Shown here: positions 17,110 to 25,139 of the stretch, piece by piece
Layout: every line of letters begins with the position of its first letter
How positions within the stretch are numbered: position 1 is the first letter of the stretch
Assembly (NCBI RefSeq): GCF_030528505.1
Contig: NZ_JAUMYS010000004.1
Location: forward strand, 1-64,000
DNA: 64,000 bases
Direction: 5' to 3'
Origin: Tannerella sp.
GTDB taxonomy: Bacteria > Bacteroidota > Bacteroidia > Bacteroidales > Tannerellaceae
Position numbers and translations under genes: made by a program
Notes under the pieces: generated by a model
Database searches by the model: none
What the model saw: the letters and a program-made list of their open reading frames with translations, nothing else
What the model was told of the DNA's origin: nothing

Positions 17110-17302
17110 GATGTTTTTAGCTGAAAAGAGACTCTCGGTTTTGAAAAATACGGAGCAAGCGCATGAATCTCTATTTGATGAATAAATCGACCCTTTGGGG
17201 GGATGGTGTCGTTTTTCTAAAGCAGGACACGGTTTTTTTCAGGATAGTTGCTGTTTCGGCCCAACGGATAATAATCGTTCGTGCGGCGAAAGGTGACGAT
17301 GG

Positions 17303-18667
17303 TTATAAATCTTTTAGCAGAGTGTCCTTGTTGGGCAGGTAAAGTTCTTGTCGCTTATCGAGAAAGGTATGCCATTCTTTCCTGAACATCTCGTCCGTAT
17401 CGATCTTGAAGTTTTCCGACCCGTGCTCGTCGATCTTTCGCAGCAAAAGGCCGACGGTAATCTGATGAATGTCGAAAGCCGGCTGGTAATGAACGATGCG
17501 TTCGTCGTCTTCATAATTGACTTCGATCAGAATGCCTAACTCCGTGAGCAGACAAAGAATTCTTGTGGTAAGGCGGATAGGGATGCGGTATGATTCCGAA
17601 AGCTCATCGGCGGTGTAGGGTTTTTCTCCTCGTTCGAAGCGTTTGATGATGAGCGTGGCGATAAGGATCGCCAAAAAATCGTGATACCGTCGACTGATAT
17701 TTTTACTGTCGCGCTCGAAGCTGAACTTTTTCACATTCTGCGAAGCATAGACGATCTCGGCCCCAAACAGGCAGATCAGCCACGATACTTGCAACCACAA
17801 CATCAGTAAAGGCAAGGCCGCGAAACTTCCGTAGATGGCATTGTATTTGCTGACCCAGATCTGTCCGCTGATGTAGAAATTCTGGAAGATCTGAAAGACA
17901 CACCCGAAGATAATCCCGGCTATCAGTGCGTTAAGGAAGCGTACTTTCGTGTTCGGGACGAAGATATAGAGTAGCGTGAAGAACAGACTGATGATCACGT
18001 AAGGCAGCAGGCTGAGCGTCACATCGGCAATCGGGGTGAGGAAAATATATTCGTTGAGGTAAGAGTTTCGGATCGTTGAAATAAAGATCGAAAGTCCGCT
18101 CGAGCAGGTCATGAGTACGGGCAGAATGACGAACATAGCGAGATAGTCGCTAACTTTGCGATGCCACGGGCGGTCTTTCTGTATCTGCCAGATGTCGTTA
18201 AAGGTGCGTTCGATGGTCGAAATCAAACTGATGACCGTATAAAACAGCAACACGAGCCCGACGCCGATAAACAGTCCTCCTTTTGCCATGGAGAGGTAAT
18301 TCTCGGCAAAGTCGAGCGCTTTATCGATCTGAAACGACTGGCTGGGGAAGAAGTCGTACAGCCCTTTTCGTATAATGTCCCGGAAGCCAAACCCGCTTGC
18401 GATGCCGACAATAACGGCCAACAACGGCACAATCGCCAGCAGTGTGCTGTACGTCAGCGCCGAGGCGCGTGTCTGTAAATTCTCGCTTTTGAAACCGCGC
18501 ACGGCCAGAATCACGGTTTTGGCCACGTAAATATAGGATCGGCGTAACCCGCTCATTTCGTTTTCGGTCACCCTCCAAATTTCGTAGGTGACGAAGCGGA
18601 TCAGGGATGAGACGCCTTCACTGATGCGTTTGAGGAGCGATTTTTTAGTCGTATTATTATCCGGCAT
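17303..18667 (-). CDS. YihY/BrkB-family inner-membrane protein
   Basis: A 454-residue membrane protein. Residues ~45-300 hold about six TM helices with family phrases LQTRASALTYSTLLAIVPLLAVIVGI, FYTVISLISTIERTFNDIW and NALIAGIIFGCVFQIFQNFYI; the block after SWLICLFGAEIVYASQN is cytosolic. The C-terminal ~130 residues (KRFERGEKPYTADELSESYRIPIRLTTRIL) resemble a winged-helix segment, as found in many Bacteroidota members. The family was once labelled ribonuclease BN in error; its transport or structural role is unsettled. It lies 242 bp upstream of thrA and 34 bp downstream of the RNase P RNA gene, all on the minus strand. Confidence 0.85.
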   Translation of the reverse strand: MPDNNTTKKSLLKRISEGVSSLIRFVTYEIWRVTENEMSGLRRSYIYVAKTVILAVRGFKSENLQTRASALTYSTLLAIVPLLAVIVGIASGFGFRDIIRKGLYDFFPSQSFQIDKALDFAENYLSMAKGGLFIGVGLVLLFYTVISLISTIERTFNDIWQIQKDRPWHRKVSDYLAMFVILPVLMTCSSGLSIFISTIRNSYLNEYIFLTPIADVTLSLLPYVIISLFFTLLYIFVPNTKVRFLNALIAGIIFGCVFQIFQNFYISGQIWVSKYNAIYGSFAALPLLMLWLQVSWLICLFGAEIVYASQNVKKFSFERDSKNISRRYHDFLAILIATLIIKRFERGEKPYTADELSESYRIPIRLTTRILCLLTELGILIEVNYEDDERIVHYQPAFDIHQITVGLLLRKIDEHGSENFKIDTDEMFRKEWHTFLDKRQELYLPNKDTLLKDL

Positions 18668-18701
18668 TGTTATTGATCATATGTTGTTTATGTGAAAGAA
18701 A

Positions 18702-19071
18702 GGCAGCCGACCTGTAAGCCGGGTTCTGTACTCTGCCTCCCGAAGGAGACGGAGCGTCTGTCATTTATCTTGGCTTACCGTCGCCGGCAAGCTCCTTGCA
18801 GTCTACCCCCCGACATCGGACGAGCCGCCCTCCATCGTCGGTATACGTGACCTTACAACCCATCAGACGTATGGACCTCCCGTATTCCGACGGGAGCGGT
18901 AAGCTCTTACCTCACCTTTTCACCCTTACCTCACCTTGCGGCGCGGCGGTTCTTTTCTGTTACGTTACTCTGCCCTCGCGGACAGCTTCCCGTTAGGAAG
19001 GATGGCGCCCTGTGTTGCCCGGACTTTCCTCTCATCCCCAAAAGAATAAGCGACAGACCGGTCTGCTGCCG
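18702..19071 (-). ncRNA. rnpB: RNase P RNA, bacterial class A
   Basis: Read on the minus strand, the conserved 5' core GAGGAAAGTCCGGGC (near 19033-19019) is followed by the ACACAGGGCGCC region, and the 3' end contains ACAGAACCCGGCTTACAGGTC, both hallmarks of RNase P RNA. The ends pair as P1 (GGCAGC near 19070 with GCTGCC near 18702). Length is about 370 nt, normal for the class. It processes tRNA 5' leaders with the RnpA protein. Ends are set from the P1 stem and are good to a few bases. Confidence 0.95.
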
Positions 19072-19076
19072 AAAGA

Positions 19077-19084
19077 CAAAGATA
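19077..19084 (-). promoter_or_regulatory. -7 box for rnpB
   Basis: On the minus strand TATCTTTG lies 6 nt upstream of the inferred 5' end of the RNA, exactly where a Bacteroidota -7 element should be. Confidence 0.65.
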
Positions 19085-19170
19085 GTGGAAATAATCGATT
19101 CAAGGATGCGGGGAGTAAAAAATGTCAGGGTGTTTTTATCAGGCCGGTGTAAAATCTCCGGGATTTTATC

Positions 19171-19178
19171 TAAATTTG
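19171..19178 (+). promoter_or_regulatory. -7 box of the MORN-protein gene
   Basis: TAAATTTG fits TAnnTTTG and lies 73 nt upstream of the ATG at 19252, leaving a moderately long leader. No clear -33 element was seen. Confidence 0.4.
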
Positions 19179-19251
19179 CAACGTAAACATGCAATCATCG
19201 GGTGAAATAACGAAGATGAATCGTAATATTAGAATTAAATAGAAACACATC

Positions 19252-19908
19252 ATGAAAAGACGTATCTTATTTTCCGTATTTTTATGCAGTATCTTATTGC
19301 CGATGCTTAGGGCTCAGGAAGTAGTTTATCAGGTAGAAGAAATTACTGTACTCAATTATGGCGACGGGTGTTTTCTGTTTCGCGAACACAATGAAAGCAA
19401 GAAGCCCCTTGAGGGAAAGCATCGCATTATTGATGGTTATCTATCGGAGTATATCTTGGCTGAATTTAAAGACGGTATGTATCATGGCAGTTTTCAGCGT
19501 TTCAAGTATAATAAAATGGTAGAAGAAGGAATGTATTTTGAAGGGCGTAAAATTGGAGTATATAAAGTTTATTTTTCAGATAGTAAGCAGGTAAAAGAAG
19601 AAAGTTTATATACCGAAGGCAAGTTGAACAGTATCCGGAAAACGTATCATGTCGACGGTTCCCTACAATCTGAAAAAGGATACAAAATGAGCGTAGAAGA
19701 CGGGATTGATCGTAAATATGAATCGCAGACAGGTAAAATCCTTCGTGATATGTTTTATAGAGACGGAGTTCTCGAAGGAAAACAAGAACGACATATCATG
19801 AGTAATATCGGGAACTACGTGAAACGTTCGAACTATCGGAACGGAAAATTGCATGGCCCTTATTCCGAGGTGTATACCGAAGGTGAAAAAAGGACAAAAT
19901 ACGTCTGA
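19252..19908 (+). CDS. Secreted MORN-repeat (YwqK-like) protein, likely 3' frameshift
   Basis: A 218-residue predicted exported protein: signal peptide MKRRILFSVFLCSILLPMLRAQ, then MORN-like repeats of the form G-x-Y-x-x-G-x-x-x-G (MYHGSFQRFKYN, GMYFEGRKIGVYKVYF, YTEGKLNSIRKTYH, YRNGKLHGPYSEVY). Such repeats occur in Bacteroidota YwqK-like proteins; function unknown. Reading stops at 19906, but in another frame the next bases encode a further repeat (RLKGTYQDGEKTGE) ending at 19946. Adding one A to the A6 run near 19886-19891 would join the two. The gene is therefore probably frameshifted, by mutation or by a base-call error. The helicase gene follows closely. Confidence 0.65.
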   Translation: MKRRILFSVFLCSILLPMLRAQEVVYQVEEITVLNYGDGCFLFREHNESKKPLEGKHRIIDGYLSEYILAEFKDGMYHGSFQRFKYNKMVEEGMYFEGRKIGVYKVYFSDSKQVKEESLYTEGKLNSIRKTYHVDGSLQSEKGYKMSVEDGIDRKYESQTGKILRDMFYRDGVLEGKQERHIMSNIGNYVKRSNYRNGKLHGPYSEVYTEGEKRTKYV

Positions 19909-19977
19909 AAGGTACTTATCAAGATGGCGAAAAGACTGGTGAATGATTGACAACAGGAAGAAATACGATTGGAAGCA

Positions 19978-22137
19978 ATGAACCAGACACAGTGTGTCGA
20001 TATCTACGCTTTAGCTGAAGAATTTGTTGAACATACGGCTTGTTCTGTTTTTCTGACCGGTAAGGCCGGGACCGGCAAAACCACTTTTCTGAAGCATCTC
20101 CGCGAGCGTACGCAGAAGCAGATGGCCGTCGTTGCCCCTACGGGAGTGGCGGCGATCAACGCCGGAGGCGTCACGATCCATTCGTTTTTTCAACTGCCTT
20201 TCACTCCGTTCGCCCCGATCCCACAGGGACGGAAAAACCTGATTGCGAAAAGTAAACTCACGACTGTCCGCCGGAAAGTCCTGCAAGAACTTGAGCTGCT
20301 CGTCATCGACGAGATCAGTATGGTACGTGCCGATCTGCTCGATGCCGTCGATGCCATGTTGCGCCATTTTCGTTATCGTGCCAACGAACCGTTCGGCGGT
20401 GTACAGGTTGTTTATATCGGTGATATGTATCAGCTCTCTCCGGTCGTGCCGGACGAAGAATGGCAACTGCTTTCACAGTTCTACGAAGGGCCTTATTTCT
20501 TTCAGAGCAAGGTCGTTCAGCAGCAGCCACCCGTTTTCATCGAACTGGATCGTATCTTCCGACAAACGAATGAACAATTCATCTCCCTGCTGAATGAAGT
20601 ACGTAACAACTGTTTGACGAAAGCAGGCGAACAATCGCTAAACAGTCGTTACATAGTCAACTTCCGCCCCTCGAATGAAGACGGCTACATTACGCTGACA
20701 ACGCACAATGCCAAGGCCGACCGTATCAATTACGAAGAACTGGACAAAATCGACAGCGAAAGTTTTTATTTTGATGCGCAAGTACAGGGCGATTTCCCGG
20801 AAAAAAGTTTTCCGAACGATGAACGATTGACGTTAAAGAAAGGAGCCCGTGTGATGTTCATCGCCAACGATATGGAAACGCCACGCCGCTACTATAACGG
20901 AAAAATCGGAATGGTTGTCGATATCGATGAAGAACATATCCGGGTAAATGCAGACCCTGACGATGAACCGATCGAGGTCAAGCGGGAGACATGGCAAAAT
21001 ATTCATTACACCGTCAACAAAGAGACGAACCAGATCGAAGAGCATAAGCTTGGCAGCTATACGCAATACCCGCTGCGACTGGCCTGGGCTATTACGATTC
21101 ATAAAAGTCAGGGACTTACGTTCGATCGGGTCGTTATCGATGCGCAGGCCGCGTTTGCTCCGGGTCAGGTTTATGTGGCGCTTAGTCGCTGTCGCTCGCT
21201 CGAAGGCATCGTCCTCTCTTCGCCCATCAATACGCAGGCCTTGCAGGTCGACAGACACATTATCCGCTATGTGCAGCAAAAACCTTCGACCAACGAACTA
21301 AGGGAACAGATCGCTCTGTTTAAAGAGCGTTACAACGAGCAAGTATTGTTTGAGATATTCAACCTCAGCGATATTCTTTATGAAATGCGCAGGCTTTACG
21401 AACAGACCGTCGACGAGAAGGACGCCTTTAATGACGAAACGCTGCCTTTTATCAGCCGGATGATGGACCAGACCGACCGACTGAATCAAGTCATGACCTC
21501 ATTCCGTAAACAATTGCAATACCTCCTTCACACTTCCGATACACAACGGACAAACGAGCGCATCCAGGCTGCATCGAATTATTTCGTTACGCATCTGACG
21601 TCGCTTATCGCGGACGGGGAGAAATCGCCCGCCCGTACCGACAGCCGTGCGTCGGCGCGTGACTATAACGATGCCCTCACGACGATCCTCACTCGTCTAG
21701 CTTATAAAAAACATCTGATGGGCGGGATATGCGATGGATTTTCCATAGCCTGTTACTTCGAATTGAAAGCGACATTTACCGCTCCTTCCGGCTCCATCAA
21801 TGCGTATGCGGCAGCCCATAAAGAATTGAAAACGGAAACGGAGCATCAGACGCTCTTTGGCAGGCTGGCTGCCTTACGGAAAGAATTGTGCGAAGAAACC
21901 GGAGCGCCGGCTTATCTTGTAGCCGCCACGAAAACATTGATCGAATTATGCAACATGCTCCCTCAAACACCGGAGGAGTTGATGGGTGTCAAAGGATTTG
22001 GAAAGGTGAAGACGCGGAAATACGGCGATCGTTTTCTGGAAATTATCAACGAATATTGTCGCGAATACGGTGTGAGTTCGGGTATTGATGCTCCGCCCCA
22101 GACGAGGACAAGAAAGAGGAGAAAAAACGTCCCGTGA
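19978..22137 (+). CDS. Pif1/RecD2-like superfamily 1 helicase with HRDC domain
   Basis: A 719-residue DNA helicase. Walker A is GKAGTGKTTF (residues ~28-37); then VVAPTGVAAINAGGVTIHSFFQ (motif Ia, Pif1-like), LVIDEISMVRADLLD (Walker B), QVVYIGDMYQLSPV, and the C-terminal helicase motif LAWAITIHKSQGLTFDRVVID with VYVALSRCRSLEG. Residues ~630-700 form an HRDC domain (AYLVAATKTLIELCNMLPQTPEELMGVKGFG). Pif1-like enzymes unwind DNA 5' to 3' and clear structured templates. A TTG nine bases upstream is possible, but the ATG at 19978 is preferred. The fusion with HRDC, usually found on RecQ/Rep-type helicases, is common in Bacteroidota. Confidence 0.88.
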   Translation: MNQTQCVDIYALAEEFVEHTACSVFLTGKAGTGKTTFLKHLRERTQKQMAVVAPTGVAAINAGGVTIHSFFQLPFTPFAPIPQGRKNLIAKSKLTTVRRKVLQELELLVIDEISMVRADLLDAVDAMLRHFRYRANEPFGGVQVVYIGDMYQLSPVVPDEEWQLLSQFYEGPYFFQSKVVQQQPPVFIELDRIFRQTNEQFISLLNEVRNNCLTKAGEQSLNSRYIVNFRPSNEDGYITLTTHNAKADRINYEELDKIDSESFYFDAQVQGDFPEKSFPNDERLTLKKGARVMFIANDMETPRRYYNGKIGMVVDIDEEHIRVNADPDDEPIEVKRETWQNIHYTVNKETNQIEEHKLGSYTQYPLRLAWAITIHKSQGLTFDRVVIDAQAAFAPGQVYVALSRCRSLEGIVLSSPINTQALQVDRHIIRYVQQKPSTNELREQIALFKERYNEQVLFEIFNLSDILYEMRRLYEQTVDEKDAFNDETLPFISRMMDQTDRLNQVMTSFRKQLQYLLHTSDTQRTNERIQAASNYFVTHLTSLIADGEKSPARTDSRASARDYNDALTTILTRLAYKKHLMGGICDGFSIACYFELKATFTAPSGSINAYAAAHKELKTETEHQTLFGRLAALRKELCEETGAPAYLVAATKTLIELCNMLPQTPEELMGVKGFGKVKTRKYGDRFLEIINEYCREYGVSSGIDAPPQTRTRKRRKNVP

Positions 22138-22231
22138 TTTCACGCCGAAGACAGCGTATAACTGCTTGTGTGTAAAAAATGATTAGAAAACAGTTGATTG
22201 GCTGTTTTTTATAAAAAAAGCGACAAAAAGG

Positions 22232-22262
22232 TTTGCAGAAAACAAAATAACTTCTACTTTTG
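22232..22262 (+). promoter_or_regulatory. -33/-7 promoter of tRNA-Lys
   Basis: TTTG at 22232-22235 and TACTTTTG at 22255-22262 are separated by 19 nt, an almost ideal Bacteroidota housekeeping promoter. The tRNA begins 36 nt downstream. Confidence 0.7.
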
Positions 22263-22297
22263 CACTCGCTAAGTCGGAAAAGACTTTACTATGATAT

Positions 22298-22370
22298 GAC
22301 TCCGTAGCTCAGTTGGTAGAGCAAATGACTCTTAATCATTGGGTCGAGAGTTCGAGCCTCTCCGGGGTCA
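22298..22370 (+). tRNA. tRNA-Lys(CTT)
   Basis: A 73-nt class I tRNA. Acceptor strand GACTCCG pairs with CGGGGTC, then discriminator A22370. The D-arm is GCTCAGTTGGTAGAGC, the anticodon loop CTCTTAA gives CTT (Lys), and the T-arm is GAGAGTTCGAGCCTCTC. CCA is not encoded. Confidence 0.95.
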
Positions 22371-22393
22371 CAGCATGCAAAAGGTTTCTTAGC

Positions 22394-22430
22394 AGGGTTT
22401 TACGGTGTTGTCGTAAAACCTTGTTTGCGT
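22394..22430 (+). terminator. Terminator after tRNA-Lys
   Basis: GGTTTTACG pairs with CGTAAAACC around a 7-nt loop, with two more weaker pairs outside, followed by TTGTTTGCG. It lies 24 nt after the tRNA and is a likely intrinsic terminator despite the broken T-run. Confidence 0.55.
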
Positions 22431-22595
22431 TTAAGGCAAAACGGTAAAACGAGAACAGTCGATGGTATCACCGGGTCCGTCCGGGGGTGGGTGATACGTC
22501 TAAAATCTCCTTGGGACAACGGCCGCAGAGGAAGTACTAACTTTTATTCCCACATCTCATCTCGTCATTTGTTAGAACGAACCGTTTTTTTTTAC

Positions 22596-22603
22596 TACCT
22601 TTG
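22596..22603 (+). promoter_or_regulatory. -7 box of the glycogen-synthase-like gene
   Basis: TACCTTTG fits TAnnTTTG and lies 25 nt before the ATG at 22629. A TTTG at 22568 lies 24 nt upstream, slightly too far for an ideal -33. Confidence 0.5.
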
Positions 22604-22628
22604 TACTCGATTTTATTTAGTCAAAAAA

Positions 22629-23438
22629 ATGGACGCTAAGAAAATATTGTTTATCGCTCAAGAAATCTCACCATATCTGCCGGATTCCGAGATAGCGAAT
22701 GTATGTCGCCATCTCCCCCAGGGGATACAGGAGCAAGGATGCGAAATCAGAACGTTCATGCCCAAATACGGATGCATCAACGAACGCCGTAATCAACTGC
22801 ACGAAGTCATCCGGTTATCCGGAATGAACCTGATCATTGACGATACCGATCATCCGCTGATTATCAAGGTCGCTTCGATACAGTCAGCGCGTATGCAGGT
22901 CTATTTTATTGACAACGAAGACTTCTTTCAACGCAAAGCGACGGTTTCCGACGAAAAAGGAAACGGATTTAAGGATAACGACGAACGCGCTATCTTTTAC
23001 GTGCGTGGAGTCTTTGAGACCATCAAAAAACTTCGGTGGATACCCGACATCATTCATTGTCATGGTTGGTTTACGGCCCTGGCTCCTCTCTATCTGAAAC
23101 GAATGTATTCGGACGATCCGTGCTTTGCTCGAACTAAAGTAGTGTACTCGGTTTACGATAAGTCGTTTAAACCTACCCTCAACAAAGATTTGACTAAAAA
23201 GCTGAAACAAGACGGCGCCGCGACAAGGGACTTGAAAATATTGGAAAAAAACGATTATCTTTCCTTATCTAAATTAGCCGTGCAGTTTTCGGACGGGGTG
23301 ATACAGGGCAGCTCGAAAATGGATAAAAAGTTAGGAGAATTTATTACTCAAAGCAAGAAACGTTTTCTTCCCTATCAGGACACAGAACATTATGTTCAGG
23401 CGTATAACGAATTCTACAATACGATTTTAAAGAGATAA
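22629..23438 (+). CDS. Glycogen/starch synthase-like single-domain protein (GT5 N-terminal domain)
   Basis: A 269-residue protein resembling only the N-terminal Rossmann domain of family GT5 glycogen synthases: KKILFIAQEISPYLPDSEIANVCRHLP at the start, EIRTFMPKYGCINERRNQL, an internal region IIHCHGWFTALAPLYL (HxHxW, as in GlgA) and VVYSVYDKSF. The ADP-glucose-binding KxGGL of classical GlgA is absent (the corresponding stretch is PDSEIANV), and the whole C-terminal nucleotide-binding domain is missing. Short proteins of this kind are widespread in Bacteroidales and are annotated glycogen synthase, but activity is doubtful. The start is 22629, from a strong signal context and the Rossmann first strand. 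The DUF4270 gene follows after 1 bp. Confidence 0.7.
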   Translation: MDAKKILFIAQEISPYLPDSEIANVCRHLPQGIQEQGCEIRTFMPKYGCINERRNQLHEVIRLSGMNLIIDDTDHPLIIKVASIQSARMQVYFIDNEDFFQRKATVSDEKGNGFKDNDERAIFYVRGVFETIKKLRWIPDIIHCHGWFTALAPLYLKRMYSDDPCFARTKVVYSVYDKSFKPTLNKDLTKKLKQDGAATRDLKILEKNDYLSLSKLAVQFSDGVIQGSSKMDKKLGEFITQSKKRFLPYQDTEHYVQAYNEFYNTILKR

Positions 23439-23439
23439 A

Positions 23440-24858
23440 ATGAAAATAAAATATGCAGTATCCTTCCTGCTTTTGGGAGGGATTTCACTTTTTAGTGGAT
23501 GCAACGACGACTTGACATTGGTCGGCTCTACCATTCAACCACAAAGTGATCGTAATACGGTCTATATCGATACGTTTCAGATAAAGGCCTCCACCGTGAA
23601 GCGGGATTCGCTCTATGCTAAAACAACAAAGAGCTTGCTGGGTGAGATTTACGACCCGTTATACGGACATTTGAAATCGGACTATCTGTGTCAGTTTTAT
23701 TGTGCCGAGAATTATCAGTTTCCTCATAAGCCTCACAAAGGAGTGATTGATTCGGTCAAATTGAAGATTCGCTTCTCTTTTTGGAAAGGAGACGGACATG
23801 CACTGATGCGGGCAAGGGTGTATGCCGTCAACAAACCTCTGGAAAAGAATCATTATACCAACTTGAATCCTGCAGATTATTCCGATATGCAAAATGCATT
23901 GGGAACACAGGTATATACGGCATTCGGTTGTTTTAGTGATTCTTTTTCAATACCGGGAACCAGAGACCCGAAAACGCGCAAAGAGATTAGAATAGCAAAA
24001 TATTCGTTAAACATCGCACTGCCGAAAGAACTGGGTGCCCGATTTTATAACGAAACGGTCAACAACCCGTCATCGTTTGCTACACAGGACGCATTCAACC
24101 GCTTTTTCCCGGGATTATATATCATGACCGATTATGGAAGTGGAAATATTTTGGACGTATCTGATACACAGTTGTATTTCTATTACCAACGCCCGAAAAG
24201 CAGCAAGAACGACACGCTGATTCGTGACTCCGTCATGTTTCAGGTTACGAAAGAAGTAATACAGCATACCCGATTCCAGAATACCGACGAAGAAAAATTG
24301 TTGGAGCCTAACGACCAATATGCGTTTGTTAAAACGCCGGCCGGCATTTATCCCCGCTTAGTGATTCCGACCCGGGAAATTGCCAAAACCATAAAAGACC
24401 GTTTTACGAACAGTTTGATGTTCAGCTTAAAGTATGAGCCTCAGGAGAACTGGAAGTATGCGGTGTCTCCCCCGCCTCATCTGATGCTTATGCCGGAAGA
24501 CTCGCTACGGACATTTTTTGAGAATCGAAGCCTCGAAAATAATGTGACGACGTTTCTATCGACAGACAATCTAATTGGAGAACATGGCTATAACGCAACT
24601 ACTCGGACGTATCATTTCCGGAATATCATCAGCTTGCTGAATGTACACATAAAAGAGAAACCGGATGAAGATCTTCGCCTTCTGGTTGTCCCGGTGGAAA
24701 GGGACGCGGCAGCCACAACCGATGGATACGGAAATCCAACGGGCTACTACACCAGAGCAATCCATAACTACCTGATGCTTTCGGGGATAAAAATCCCGAT
24801 TGATCAGAAACATATGAAAATCGTTGTACTTTCCAGCAAATATCATACAGGTAAGTGA
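23440..24858 (+). CDS. DUF4270 lipoprotein
   Basis: A 472-residue predicted surface or periplasmic lipoprotein: leader MKIKYAVSFLLLGGISLFSGC with lipidated Cys21, followed by NDDLTLVGSTIQPQSD. It matches the DUF4270 pattern of Bacteroidota: the LVGSTIQP opening, then YIDTFQIKASTVKRDSL and GEIYDPLYGHLKSDYLCQFYCAE, and a Pro- and Tyr-rich beta-structured body. Function unknown. In many Bacteroidales DUF4270 genes directly follow the short glycogen-synthase-like gene, and that pairing is seen here with only 1 bp between them, which suggests a shared process such as cell-surface glycan metabolism (inference). Confidence 0.8.
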   Translation: MKIKYAVSFLLLGGISLFSGCNDDLTLVGSTIQPQSDRNTVYIDTFQIKASTVKRDSLYAKTTKSLLGEIYDPLYGHLKSDYLCQFYCAENYQFPHKPHKGVIDSVKLKIRFSFWKGDGHALMRARVYAVNKPLEKNHYTNLNPADYSDMQNALGTQVYTAFGCFSDSFSIPGTRDPKTRKEIRIAKYSLNIALPKELGARFYNETVNNPSSFATQDAFNRFFPGLYIMTDYGSGNILDVSDTQLYFYYQRPKSSKNDTLIRDSVMFQVTKEVIQHTRFQNTDEEKLLEPNDQYAFVKTPAGIYPRLVIPTREIAKTIKDRFTNSLMFSLKYEPQENWKYAVSPPPHLMLMPEDSLRTFFENRSLENNVTTFLSTDNLIGEHGYNATTRTYHFRNIISLLNVHIKEKPDEDLRLLVVPVERDAAATTDGYGNPTGYYTRAIHNYLMLSGIKIPIDQKHMKIVVLSSKYHTGK

Positions 24859-24923
24859 TTCAAAAAAGGGCATGCTAAGCCATTCTCGATAAAAATACAA
24901 GATGTCAGAGAGATAAAAAAGGC

Positions 24924-25078
24924 GGTGTGTCATAACGGGCAAACTGCTTCGTTGCTTGCGGAATGAGAGCTCGGTCACATACCTTAGTATGCTCCCTCAC
25001 CCTCATCCTTAGCGCCTTGCTTTTTACCCATTCTTACACACCTAAAGAGGGTGTACCCAAATTGCATTTTGACACACC
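24924..25078. mobile_element. 155-bp MITE-like inverted-repeat element, copy 1
   Basis: The element begins GGTGTGTCATAACGG and ends TTTTGACACACC, so its termini form an inverted repeat of at least nine bases (GGTGTGTCA). A second copy in opposite orientation is at 48501-48657 and differs at only a few positions. The interior contains a small hairpin (CATAC-CTTA-GTATG) and no gene. It lies between the convergent ends of the DUF4270 and GT2 genes. Size, termini and copy number are those of a miniature inverted-repeat transposable element; no transposase is present in this window. Confidence 0.75.
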
Positions 25079-25139
25079 CTCTTTTGCATTGATGGGATAT
25101 GCACTTTCAGAAGAATGCTTCTATCTTATATGCTCTGTT

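Noticed and set aside
17061..17302. Threonine-type attenuator leader before thrA
   Set aside because: No short leader peptide rich in Thr/Ile codons and no terminator/antiterminator pair could be seen.
18796..19194. Short protein-coding frames on both strands
   Set aside because: They fall inside or across the RNase P RNA gene and its promoter, and their text has no protein-like character.
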